DNA of 64,000 bases from Arenibacter antarcticus (GTDB taxonomy: Bacteria; Bacteroidota; Bacteroidia; Flavobacteriales; Flavobacteriaceae): positions 4,450,001 through 4,514,000 of the forward strand of contig NZ_CP166679.1 of NCBI RefSeq assembly GCF_041320605.1, read 5' to 3'. Both the position numbers and the translations under genes were made by a program. Under the pieces are notes generated by a model. It searched no databases, was not told the origin of the DNA, and saw nothing but the letters and a program-made list of their open reading frames with translations. Below are positions 1-7,073 of the stretch, in pieces. Numbering within the stretch: position 1 is the stretch's first letter; every line of letters begins with the position of its first letter.

Positions 1-313
1 TATCTGCAGAAATTACGACCAGGGGAATATCGCTATAGAATGCCTCTGAAATGGCGGGATAATAATTTAATAGAGCACTCCCAGAAGTACAAAGAATAAC
101 TACAGGCTCCCGTAGCTGTTGGGCAATACCCAAGGCAAAGAAAGCAGCACACCTTTCATCAACAATGCTGAAGCATTTAAAAAAAGGATCTTCCGTGAAA
201 CCAATGGTCAACGGGGCATTTCTAGAACCAGGGGAAATAACGATGTTTTTAATACCTCTTGCCTTGCAATGGTACACAACGGTTTGGGAAGAAGGAATAG
301 TAGAATATTTCAT
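1..313 (-). CDS. menD: MenD, SEPHCHC synthase (N-terminal part, cut by window edge)
   Basis: Thiamine-diphosphate enzyme of menaquinone synthesis that joins isochorismate and 2-oxoglutarate to give SEPHCHC. Only the first 104 residues are in the window. They match the pyrimidine-binding domain: SPGSRNAPL at residues 28-36, the ThDP-activating Glu at residue 53 in VDERCAAFFALG, and TSGSALLNYYPA after residue 76. The ATG at 313 is directly preceded by an in-frame TGA, so the start is well fixed. It follows menF by 55 bases on the same strand, as expected for a men operon. Identification is from family motifs that I recognise; the rest of the protein lies outside. Confidence 0.93.
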   Translation of the reverse strand, partial: MKYSTIPSSQTVVYHCKARGIKNIVISPGSRNAPLTIGFTEDPFFKCFSIVDERCAAFFALGIAQQLREPVVILCTSGSALLNYYPAISEAFYSDIPLVVISAD

Positions 314-368
314 TCATACAAAAATACAACCTCCTCTTTATTAAATCCAATCCAAATCCCTATTAAGT

Positions 369-1481
369 TTAACTGCGGATAATATTCAGCATAGTGCGAC
401 TTTTATCGCAGGTTTCTTTCCATTCCATTTCTGGATCAGATTCACGTGTAATTCCACCACCAACATATAGAGTAAGCTTATTTTTATGTATTTTCATACA
501 CCTCAAATTTACAAAAAGAGAGGTTTTATTCTTGATAGTCCTATACGCCCTATTCTCTTGATTCCTTCGCTTTGAAGGTCGATTCACTTCTTCCTTGAAA
601 TTTAACTCTCCCAAGAAACCTGTGTAGAATTCTCGGAGATACTTTTCGTTCTTAAGAATAAAATCCTTGGCTTTTAATTTTGGAAGGCCACATACCGCTG
701 GGGTTGGGTGTAAGGAATGGATGATTTCGCTTAATCCGATTTCAGGGGTTGTCATTCCTGATATTGATGTTTTAAGGTGCCACAAATTACCTGCACGGTA
801 ACTCATGGTTTCCGATATAGTCAACAATTTTATTTTGTCTTTTAGGGAATCGGTGATGAATTGGGTAACCATTTGTTGTTCTTCCAACTCTTTGTTGCCC
901 CAAACAGGGCTATCTTCCCCTAGATATTTCTGAGTACCGGCCAAAGACATGGTCTTTAGCCTTTGGTTTTCCATTTCCAATAACATTTCGGGTGTTGCAC
1001 CTAACCAAATACCAACTTTTGGGTGATACCATATATAACAGAATGCCGTAGGATACAGAGACAAGATGTTCTGAAATAATTGTATTGGATCTTTGGAAGT
1101 GGACACCTCCACTTCTCTGGAGAGCACCACCTTATCCAAATTTCCTGCTTTAATTTCATGAATTCCCCGTTGCACCAGGCCTAAGTGAAAAGCCTTGCCA
1201 GCTCCATCGTCCTTCATTGGTTGTGAATCACTGTTTTCACTGGTCTTTTCCGTATTTAAAATTTCAGAATAGGAAGCATCATTCTTTAACAGAATGGCCT
1301 CATCACTTGCATTAAACGGAGCAAAAATAAAACCGCTTTCCCTATAATCTACAACATGGTGCAGTTCCTGATCATTTTGTAGGATCAACCGTACTTCTTC
1401 TTCATTGGGTTTACGGTAGGCCACAAAAGGCAACTGGTTTCCATATTGCTGGGCAATTCGGTCCAAAAAATTTAAAGTCAT
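369..1481 (-). CDS. menF: Isochorismate synthase (MenF/EntC family)
   Basis: Converts chorismate to isochorismate, the step before MenD. The 370-residue protein has the chorismate-binding fold motifs: DKVVLSR with the catalytic-base Lys at residue 117, SLAGTQ at 179-184, HPTPAVCG at 258-265 and GGGITRESDPEMEW at 341-354 carrying the Mg-binding Glu. The start ATG lies one base after the stop of the upstream thioesterase, so the two are translationally coupled. With menD 55 bases downstream, menaquinone rather than siderophore synthesis is the likely role. Length is a little short for MenF but usual for the flavobacterial form. Confidence 0.93.
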   Translation of the reverse strand: MTLNFLDRIAQQYGNQLPFVAYRKPNEEEVRLILQNDQELHHVVDYRESGFIFAPFNASDEAILLKNDASYSEILNTEKTSENSDSQPMKDDGAGKAFHLGLVQRGIHEIKAGNLDKVVLSREVEVSTSKDPIQLFQNILSLYPTAFCYIWYHPKVGIWLGATPEMLLEMENQRLKTMSLAGTQKYLGEDSPVWGNKELEEQQMVTQFITDSLKDKIKLLTISETMSYRAGNLWHLKTSISGMTTPEIGLSEIIHSLHPTPAVCGLPKLKAKDFILKNEKYLREFYTGFLGELNFKEEVNRPSKRRNQENRAYRTIKNKTSLFVNLRCMKIHKNKLTLYVGGGITRESDPEMEWKETCDKSRTMLNIIRS

Positions 1482-1482
1482 A

Positions 1483-1905
1483 CTATTTTCTTGGTAACGC
1501 TATGGTCGTTAATTTACAAATTGAAACTAAATTATTGTCCTGATCGGTAATCTTAATATCCCATATTTGTGTGGTACGGCCCTTATGTACTATGACGGCT
1601 TTGGCAAAGATTTCTCCCTCACTAACACTTTTGACGTGGTTGGCAGAGATTTCCAAACCCCGGATGAAATACTTTTTGGCATCCAAAAAAATATACGAAG
1701 CTGCACTTCCTACACTTTCGGCCAAAGCTACAGTTGCCCCACCATGTAGAACCCCATCTGGTTGATATACTTTTTGGGTAACTGGCATTTTTGCCACTAA
1801 AAAATTGTCGCCAACATCTATAAATTCCATTCCCAAGGTTTCCATTAAGGTTCCTTTACTACTTTCGTTACAAATTCCCAGTATTTTCTCCTTATATCCG
1901 TCCAT
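1483..1905 (-). CDS. Hotdog-fold thioesterase, probable DHNA-CoA thioesterase
   Basis: A 140-residue PaaI/YdiI-type hotdog thioesterase with the HGGATVALAESVGS signature (His 54, Gly 55-56, catalytic Glu 63). It is the first gene of the menI-like/menF/menD run and is coupled to menF with one base between stop and start. Hydrolysis of 1,4-dihydroxy-2-naphthoyl-CoA is a required menaquinone step, and YdiI of E. coli, the same family, does it. The substrate is inferred from the neighbours; the family also includes phenylacetyl-CoA thioesterases, so this could be broader. A 7-bp inverted repeat (1942-1960) lies in the short divergent region upstream. Confidence 0.75.
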   Translation of the reverse strand: MDGYKEKILGICNESSKGTLMETLGMEFIDVGDNFLVAKMPVTQKVYQPDGVLHGGATVALAESVGSAASYIFLDAKKYFIRGLEISANHVKSVSEGEIFAKAVIVHKGRTTQIWDIKITDQDNNLVSICKLTTIALPRK

Positions 1906-1975
1906 GACCTTTTTTTCGTAAAATTAAGCATTAGAAAATCAAATAAAGCGTTACTTTATTCCATATATCACGATT

Positions 1976-2623
1976 ATGGAACCCAAAGAAAAAAACATCT
2001 CCTATACAACAACCAACACCTATCTCTGTTTAAACGAGTTAAACTCGAGCACCAAAAATGTATGGATCGTTCTACATGGGATCGGATTTCTTAGCAAGTA
2101 CTTTTTAAAGTATTTTAAAGGCCTTCCCAAAGAGGAGAATTATATCATTGCTCCTCAGGCACCCTCCAAGTACTACCTAAAATCCAATTATAAGCATGTT
2201 GGCGCCAGCTGGCTCACCAAGGAAAATACGGAAATGGAAACCGAAAATGTTATCCGATATCTAGATCAGGTACTCCTAAATGAAAATATTCCTGAAGATT
2301 GTCGCCTTATTGTTTTAGGGTTTTCTCAGGGCGTATCCATTGCAACACGATGGGTCGCAAAAAGTAAGATTCCATGCAAAGAGCTAATCTTGTATGCAGG
2401 AGGAGTTCCAGCAGAGCTTACTCCCTCCGATTTTGAGTTTCTAATGTCCATGAATCCTGAAGTAAAAATTGTACTGGGCAAGCAGGATGAATATTTGACC
2501 CCCCAGCGTTTACAAAAGGAGCGTCCCAAAATAGATGCTCTATTTCAGGGAAGGGCCAAGTATATACTATTTGAAGGAGGTCATGAAGTAAATATGAACG
2601 TAATAAATAAACTGATAGAGTAA
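1976..2623 (+). CDS. Alpha/beta hydrolase, phospholipase/carboxylesterase-like
   Basis: A 215-residue serine hydrolase of the short carboxylesterase/phospholipase type. Visible features are the LHGIG oxyanion region (33-37), nucleophile elbow GFSQG with Ser 118, Asp 171 in GKQDEYLTP and His 203 in FEGGHEVN, a complete triad in the right order. No signal peptide is seen, so it is probably cytoplasmic. It diverges from the men genes with 70 bases between starts. Substrate unknown; homologues hydrolyse short acyl esters. Confidence 0.8.
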   Translation: MEPKEKNISYTTTNTYLCLNELNSSTKNVWIVLHGIGFLSKYFLKYFKGLPKEENYIIAPQAPSKYYLKSNYKHVGASWLTKENTEMETENVIRYLDQVLLNENIPEDCRLIVLGFSQGVSIATRWVAKSKIPCKELILYAGGVPAELTPSDFEFLMSMNPEVKIVLGKQDEYLTPQRLQKERPKIDALFQGRAKYILFEGGHEVNMNVINKLIE

Positions 2624-2652
2624 AATTTCACGCCTCATAGGCGTAAAATTTT
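2622..2652 (+). terminator. Intrinsic terminator after the hydrolase
   Basis: Fourteen-base arms with one mismatch (AAAATTTCACGCCT / AGGCGTAAAATTTT) around a CAT loop; the 3' arm ends in TTTT. It begins at the hydrolase stop codon. Confidence 0.75.
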
Positions 2653-2870
2653 CATACTCTACAACCCAAAAATATACCTCTAGGGACAACATAAAAATTG
2701 TTGTTAAATAATGAAACCTAGTGACTTGGCCTACATTTTTTTTGTATTTTTAATTGACTTTTCTAAAATAACTATGGAGATTACCAATATGGCTTATCCC
2801 TCTTAAGTGAAATTTTCTATACTTTTTTACCGTACTAAAAGAAATTTAACCTACTTAAAAGAACAAGTAT

Positions 2871-3572
2871 ATGAATTTAAAAAAGTCTACCACATATTTT
2901 GATGAAATTCGGAATAATCCACTTTTTTCCGATATTAATAATGAATCCTTATTGGAATTAATAGCCATTTCAACTCCCTGTAATTGGCCTGAAAAGACCT
3001 GTATCTTACAGTCGGGTCAAGCCTTGCGTAGATTTTACATTATAACTTTCGGAATGGTGAAAGCCTACGACTACGATTCCGAGAACAATAGGGAATTGGT
3101 CTTATCTTTACTGACCAAAAACGATGTTTTAAATATTTGTTCCTTGATCAATGAGGCCAGCACCGATCTATATTATGAAACTCTGTCTCCTACCCAAGTC
3201 CTTTACATCCCTGTGAACCTTATGCGAGATTGGACCACAAAAAACCCCGTTTTTTATAAGCAAATATTAGTTTATGTTTTAAAAAAAATGGATCAATTAG
3301 AGAATGTTGTATCCGACATTTGCCTAAAGGACACCTCAACACGCTTGGCTAAACTTCTGCTGCGTTATATAAATAAATCGACCAATAAAATAGAAGTGAT
3401 CAACGGATTCACCCATGATCAACTGGCAGCATTGATCGGAACAACACGGGCAGTTTTAAATAGACACCTTCAGGATTTTAAAGAAGAGGGCATACTAGAT
3501 ATTAAAAGAAAGCATATAGAAATTATAGATTCCTCCCTTTTACATAAAAAGGTTCCTTCCTACCTCATTTAA
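2871..3572 (+). CDS. Crp/Fnr-family transcriptional regulator
   Basis: A 233-residue regulator with an N-terminal cyclic-nucleotide-binding-like beta barrel (about 20-140) and a C-terminal Crp-type winged helix: HDQLAALIGTTRAVLNRHLQDFKEEGIL around residues 181-208 is the recognition-helix region. No cysteine cluster for an Fnr-type iron-sulfur centre is evident. It stands alone between a hydrolase and a small secreted protein, so the regulon cannot be read from the neighbours. The ligand is unknown; in Bacteroidota such proteins often do not bind cAMP. Confidence 0.87.
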   Translation: MNLKKSTTYFDEIRNNPLFSDINNESLLELIAISTPCNWPEKTCILQSGQALRRFYIITFGMVKAYDYDSENNRELVLSLLTKNDVLNICSLINEASTDLYYETLSPTQVLYIPVNLMRDWTTKNPVFYKQILVYVLKKMDQLENVVSDICLKDTSTRLAKLLLRYINKSTNKIEVINGFTHDQLAALIGTTRAVLNRHLQDFKEEGILDIKRKHIEIIDSSLLHKKVPSYLI

Positions 3573-3698
3573 TAGGTGTTATTATCGTTTTATAACGTTA
3601 AAATTATGATAAAGCATGTGCAAATGCTACTTGGGTAGCACTGGGCGCAAGCGTCAATTAGTAATTTTAGGATATACAAATCATTAAATTCATCAATC

Positions 3699-4226
3699 AT
3701 GAAAAAATCATTTTTTTTAATTACACTATTGTGCCTTGCTGTCATGGGATTTTCGCAATCCAATGATGATGAGACACAGAACAAGGAAGTTAAGCTAGAG
3801 GGTATTACCATTACGCCAATATCCAACTATACGTATCACAGTATGGTCAGCAATGAATCCACACCGGAGTATGTACAGAACCTGCAAAAAGAGGTCGCCA
3901 ATTACGATGTAACCGAAAATCCTAATTTTAAGGGAGATTACGACGATTTTAAGGTGATTTTCTCCCAAACCAATGGCAGAATTATTGCAACTTACGGTAA
4001 CGACGGCAAAGTGATTTCCACTTTTGAAAAATTTAAGGACGTAGCGCCCCCTTTATCGGTGCGCAATGAAATTTTTAAACTTTATCCAAATTGGAAGATT
4101 CATAAAGATATCTATAGAGTAACCTATTACAAGGATAAGGGTGTAAAGAAAGTTTATCAATTACAGATCCAAAATGGAAATGACAAGAAAAATTTGAGGG
4201 TAGACCATGAAGGTAATCTCCTTTAA
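3699..4226 (+). CDS. Secreted PepSY-like small protein
   Basis: A 175-residue protein with a clear signal peptide (MKKSFFLITLLCLAVMGFSQ) and a body typical of periplasmic PepSY-like/DUF2874 proteins: the stretch with DFKVIFSQTNGRIIATYGNDGKVISTFE followed by a helix (VRNEIFKLYPNW) and a beta-rich tail ending in VDHEGNLL. The fold assignment rests on this strand-helix-strand pattern and is moderate. A TGCTAC/GTAGCA hairpin (3625-3640) lies about 60 bases upstream of the start. Function unknown. Confidence 0.65.
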   Translation: MKKSFFLITLLCLAVMGFSQSNDDETQNKEVKLEGITITPISNYTYHSMVSNESTPEYVQNLQKEVANYDVTENPNFKGDYDDFKVIFSQTNGRIIATYGNDGKVISTFEKFKDVAPPLSVRNEIFKLYPNWKIHKDIYRVTYYKDKGVKKVYQLQIQNGNDKKNLRVDHEGNLL

Positions 4227-4239
4227 AAATTAATTAAAA

Positions 4240-4281
4240 AAAAGACATCCTGTACGCTATAAGGCGTATAGGATGTCTTTT
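4240..4281 (+). terminator. Bidirectional terminator between convergent genes
   Basis: Arms AAAAGACATCCTGTACGC and GCGTATAGGATGTCTTTT pair over 18 bases with one G-T wobble, flanked by A-run and T-run. It sits between a plus-strand and a minus-strand gene and can serve both. Confidence 0.85.
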
Positions 4282-4363
4282 GGTCACTAACGGTACTATC
4301 AGAAAGCCGATTAACACGTTCTTTAAAAGCATCGTTATTAATTTTTAAATTTCCCTTCCTTTA

Positions 4364-5311
4364 TTATCTCTTATTTTCTTGGGATTCCACTTTTGTATAA
4401 TAGTGTATTCTACGGGTGATATAGGAATTATCAGGAGTCAAAATTTGTTTGATCCAATTCCCTTTTCCCGCATCGTCATACTGATAATGATAGTTTTTTA
4501 CCCTTTCAAGTTTATTTTTTACAATTTTCACCGATAATATATCTCCTTGCGGATTATACTCATAAAATTCACTTTCGCTCGGTAGAAAAGTTTTTTTGGT
4601 CTTGTTAAACGAAAATTTAACCTCCGAAATCAGTTTCCCCATCTCCGTATACTTCTGTTCCAAGGCCTTATGCGGTTCTCCCTCCAAAAACTGCTTGGTC
4701 AACACTGTTTTTTGAGCTAATTGGTTTTGGTCGCTAGCTTCTGAAACACGAATGGATTTTAAGATAACATCGTTTAAATAATAAGTTTCTGTGGACTCTC
4801 CGTTTTTAACTTCGTAAGTTATAGTAGTTTCATCTATACCACTATCATTGATTCTTTTAATGGAGTTCAGTTTTCCATTCCTACCATAATCATATTGATA
4901 TTGGTCCAAAAACTGCTTGTTGTAGGAAATGATCTTTTCTGTAATTTTCTTACCTTCAGTTGTATCTAATTCGTAAAAGTTGGCAAGAGAAGTATGTTTA
5001 ACAATTATTCCATCCCTGTAATTTTCAACTCGTTTTTCTACTAGTTCATTGCCGTTTAACTTATACGTGGTAATATCATAATCTTCGTCATTATAACGGG
5101 TAATCGCATTGGTTAACAAACCTTTCTCATTAAACTTGTATTGTTCCTTACCATAGTCAGTTATCACCAAACAGGATTTAACAGGACCGCTTAAATCAAA
5201 ATCCCCCACTTTAAATACTTTTATTTCTTGAGCACCAATCTCCGAAGTGCTACTAAGCAACAGAATATTAATTATTCCTAAAAATAAAGTTGTAAAGTGT
5301 TTTTTTACCAT
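4364..5311 (-). CDS. Secreted protein with YD/RHS-like beta repeats
   Basis: A 315-residue exported protein: an N-terminal hydrophobic signal (FTTLFLGIINILLLSS, cleavage likely near GAQE) followed by repeated motifs of the form Y-x-F/Y-N-x-x-G-x-L or YDYGRNGKLNSIKR and YEYNPQGDILSVKI. These resemble degenerate RHS/YD repeats, suggesting a beta-strand-rich extracellular or periplasmic protein. No toxin or catalytic domain is visible. Function unknown. It is monocistronic and convergent with the PepSY-like gene. Confidence 0.6.
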   Translation of the reverse strand: MVKKHFTTLFLGIINILLLSSTSEIGAQEIKVFKVGDFDLSGPVKSCLVITDYGKEQYKFNEKGLLTNAITRYNDEDYDITTYKLNGNELVEKRVENYRDGIIVKHTSLANFYELDTTEGKKITEKIISYNKQFLDQYQYDYGRNGKLNSIKRINDSGIDETTITYEVKNGESTETYYLNDVILKSIRVSEASDQNQLAQKTVLTKQFLEGEPHKALEQKYTEMGKLISEVKFSFNKTKKTFLPSESEFYEYNPQGDILSVKIVKNKLERVKNYHYQYDDAGKGNWIKQILTPDNSYITRRIHYYTKVESQENKR

Positions 5312-5558
5312 AGTACAAAACTAACTATATAAAGCTAGTAAAAAAACAAAATATATAACCTCAACATCCCTTTATTACTGAAGATGGGTTTAGAGGTTCC
5401 AATTAGAATTGAATCGATAATGCACAGAATAACAAAGGATTTATTGGAAAGAGAAAAATCTTCAAAAATCTAAAATCATTTTCAACTTTGAAATCACTTA
5501 GGATATTACATTTAGACTGAACTAGAGTGAAAAGATTTCCGATTTAAGTAACATACCG

Positions 5559-5566
5559 TATATTTG
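5559..5566 (+). promoter_or_regulatory. Candidate -7 promoter box TATATTTG
   Basis: Exact match to the Bacteroidota TAnnTTTG box, 25 bases upstream of the 35-codon ORF at 5592 and therefore also serving the response regulator gene. No clear -33 TTTG at the right spacing. The rest of 5312-5558 shows nothing I can assign. Confidence 0.55.
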
Positions 5567-5591
5567 TAACAGAATAACCCTAAACTCTACT

Positions 5592-5699
5592 ATGGATAAT
5601 GCTGTGTTTTCCAAATGTTCTACGAGAGGGACGTTTGAAGATGCAACTTTCTGCGACTGTTTTCATAATAGTTGTAGTTCTCCTAAGTATTTTATGTAA
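5592..5699 (+). CDS. Putative 35-residue Cys-rich small ORF
   Basis: An ATG-started ORF of 35 codons whose TAA directly abuts the ATG of the response regulator at 5700. The product has four cysteines (residues 9, 21, 23, 28) and a histidine at 25, giving a CxCxHxxC cluster that could bind a metal or form disulfides. A TATATTTG promoter box ends 25 bases upstream, so the ORF is at the right place to be the first translated unit of the mRNA. It may be a leader peptide that couples translation to the regulator, or spurious. I do not recognise a family. Confidence 0.35.
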   Translation: MDNAVFSKCSTRGTFEDATFCDCFHNSCSSPKYFM

Positions 5700-6413
5700 A
5701 TGAACTATATGAAAAGCAGTAAATTAAAATGTATTCTAATAGACGATTCAGCAATTCAGAGACGTGCCATTTCAAAACTGATAAAGGAAAACAAAAGCCT
5801 TGTTTTATTACATGAATTTGGAAATGGTGAAATAGCGAAAGACTTTCTTGCGCTCAACGTTGTCGATTTAATTTTTCTGGATATTGAAATGCCCCTGATC
5901 AGCGGATTTGATCTCCTAGAATCCTTGGACGAAAAGCCACAGATAATTGTAATTTCGGGTAGTGCAGAGCATGCCATGAAAGCTTTTGATTACGATGTTG
6001 CGGATTATTTAAAAAAACCCTTGGACAAAAAAAGATTTGATAACGCGGTCAAAAAAGCGGCTATTAACCACAAAATAGTAAATACCGAGGAAATTGAACA
6101 GGAATTTATTTATATAAATCATCAGTTAAAAAAGACTAAGCTGATTTTAAATGAAATTTTATGGGTCGAAGCCAATGGCGATTATATAAAAATAATTTCC
6201 AAAGAACGAAACATGCTGATCCTATCGACCATGAAAGCTTTTGCCGATAATCTACCCTCAGATAAATTTCTACGGATCCATAAATCCTTTATCGTTAATC
6301 TCGATAAAATAGACAAATTCAATGGCTCCAGTGTTGAAATAGATGGTAAAGTCATTCCTTTAAGTCGACATAAAAAAGAACTATTAAAAAAAGCTCTAAT
6401 AATTATAGAGTAG
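5700..6413 (+). CDS. LytTR-family response regulator
   Basis: A 237-residue two-domain regulator. Residues 9-120 form a receiver domain with acidic pair Asp 15/16, phospho-acceptor Asp 61 in LIFLDIEMP, Ser 87 and Lys 106 in the KKP motif. Residues about 132-235 form a LytTR DNA-binding domain (ILNEILWVEANGDYIKI, LRIHKSFIVNLDKI). LytTR regulators usually pair with a LytS-type histidine kinase, but none lies nearby, so it is an orphan here. ATG at 5700 directly follows the stop of the small ORF; a second in-frame ATG is at 5709. Confidence 0.9.
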   Translation: MNYMKSSKLKCILIDDSAIQRRAISKLIKENKSLVLLHEFGNGEIAKDFLALNVVDLIFLDIEMPLISGFDLLESLDEKPQIIVISGSAEHAMKAFDYDVADYLKKPLDKKRFDNAVKKAAINHKIVNTEEIEQEFIYINHQLKKTKLILNEILWVEANGDYIKIISKERNMLILSTMKAFADNLPSDKFLRIHKSFIVNLDKIDKFNGSSVEIDGKVIPLSRHKKELLKKALIIIE

Positions 6414-6586
6414 TCTAAGCCCACTCTTATTCACATCAATTTATTGTTTTAGTTCTAGTGGAACTAAAGTTCCCCCAATTGATAGATTTTCCCAATAAGG
6501 CAGTGGAATAGACTCTATGCGATTTAGTTTCACTAATTATTAATCTAGAGAAGACAATGGTTAGGTCTTTATCACAAAATTATTTT

Positions 6587-6594
6587 TATATTTG
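6587..6594 (+). promoter_or_regulatory. Candidate -7 box TATATTTG of the metal-efflux operon
   Basis: Exact TAnnTTTG match ending only 7 bases before the ATG at 6602. If it is the real promoter, the transcript would be leaderless or nearly so. Confidence 0.5.
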
Positions 6595-6601
6595 CCGCTA
6601 G

Positions 6602-7000
6602 ATGAGTAAAATATTTTCCATAGCGCTATCATTATTACTTTTATTCCAAAGCCTTCATTTGGACATGGTGAACGTGGCGCAGTTGGATGATTTTTTAACT
6701 CATGCCAACTTCCATAAGCAAAAATATGGAGATAATTTATTCGATTTTGTTTCCAAACATTACGGATCGCTTAAGGAACAACATTATATAGAGCATCAAG
6801 AAGAACACAAAGACCACGAGGATCTTCCCTTTAACCATCAATCTTGTATTCATTCCACTACTGCCTTTGTATTAAACGAAGACAGCTTGATGTTGGCAAA
6901 AACTCCCCATGCCATTGACACCATTTCTGGTTTTTTTTATGAGGAATCCTACGAACAGATAATGTTCACCGATATCTTTCAACCCCCCAAACAAGTATAA
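6602..7000 (+). CDS. Small His-rich exported protein of metal-efflux operon
   Basis: A 132-residue protein with an N-terminal hydrophobic segment (IFSIALSLLLLFQSL) and a His/Glu-rich centre (EQHYIEHQEEHKDHEDLPFNHQ, residues 59-80) plus one Cys, and the C-terminal ending IFQPPK. It lies 73 bases upstream of the RND pump. Similar His-rich small proteins precede heavy-metal efflux genes in Bacteroidota; a periplasmic metal-binding or sensing role is inferred from composition and position only. The start is immediately after a promoter-like box; later ATGs would remove the export signal. Confidence 0.65.
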   Translation: MSKIFSIALSLLLLFQSLHLDMVNVAQLDDFLTHANFHKQKYGDNLFDFVSKHYGSLKEQHYIEHQEEHKDHEDLPFNHQSCIHSTTAFVLNEDSLMLAKTPHAIDTISGFFYEESYEQIMFTDIFQPPKQV

Positions 7001-7073
7001 TTCATTTTAGGTACCGTATTTTTTTTTGAATCAGGCTATACACCATAGTTTGAAAACCTTTTATATATGAATT

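Noticed and set aside
119-382. 87-codon plus-strand ORF
   Set aside because: It is antisense to the menD start, whose protein motifs are clear on the minus strand.
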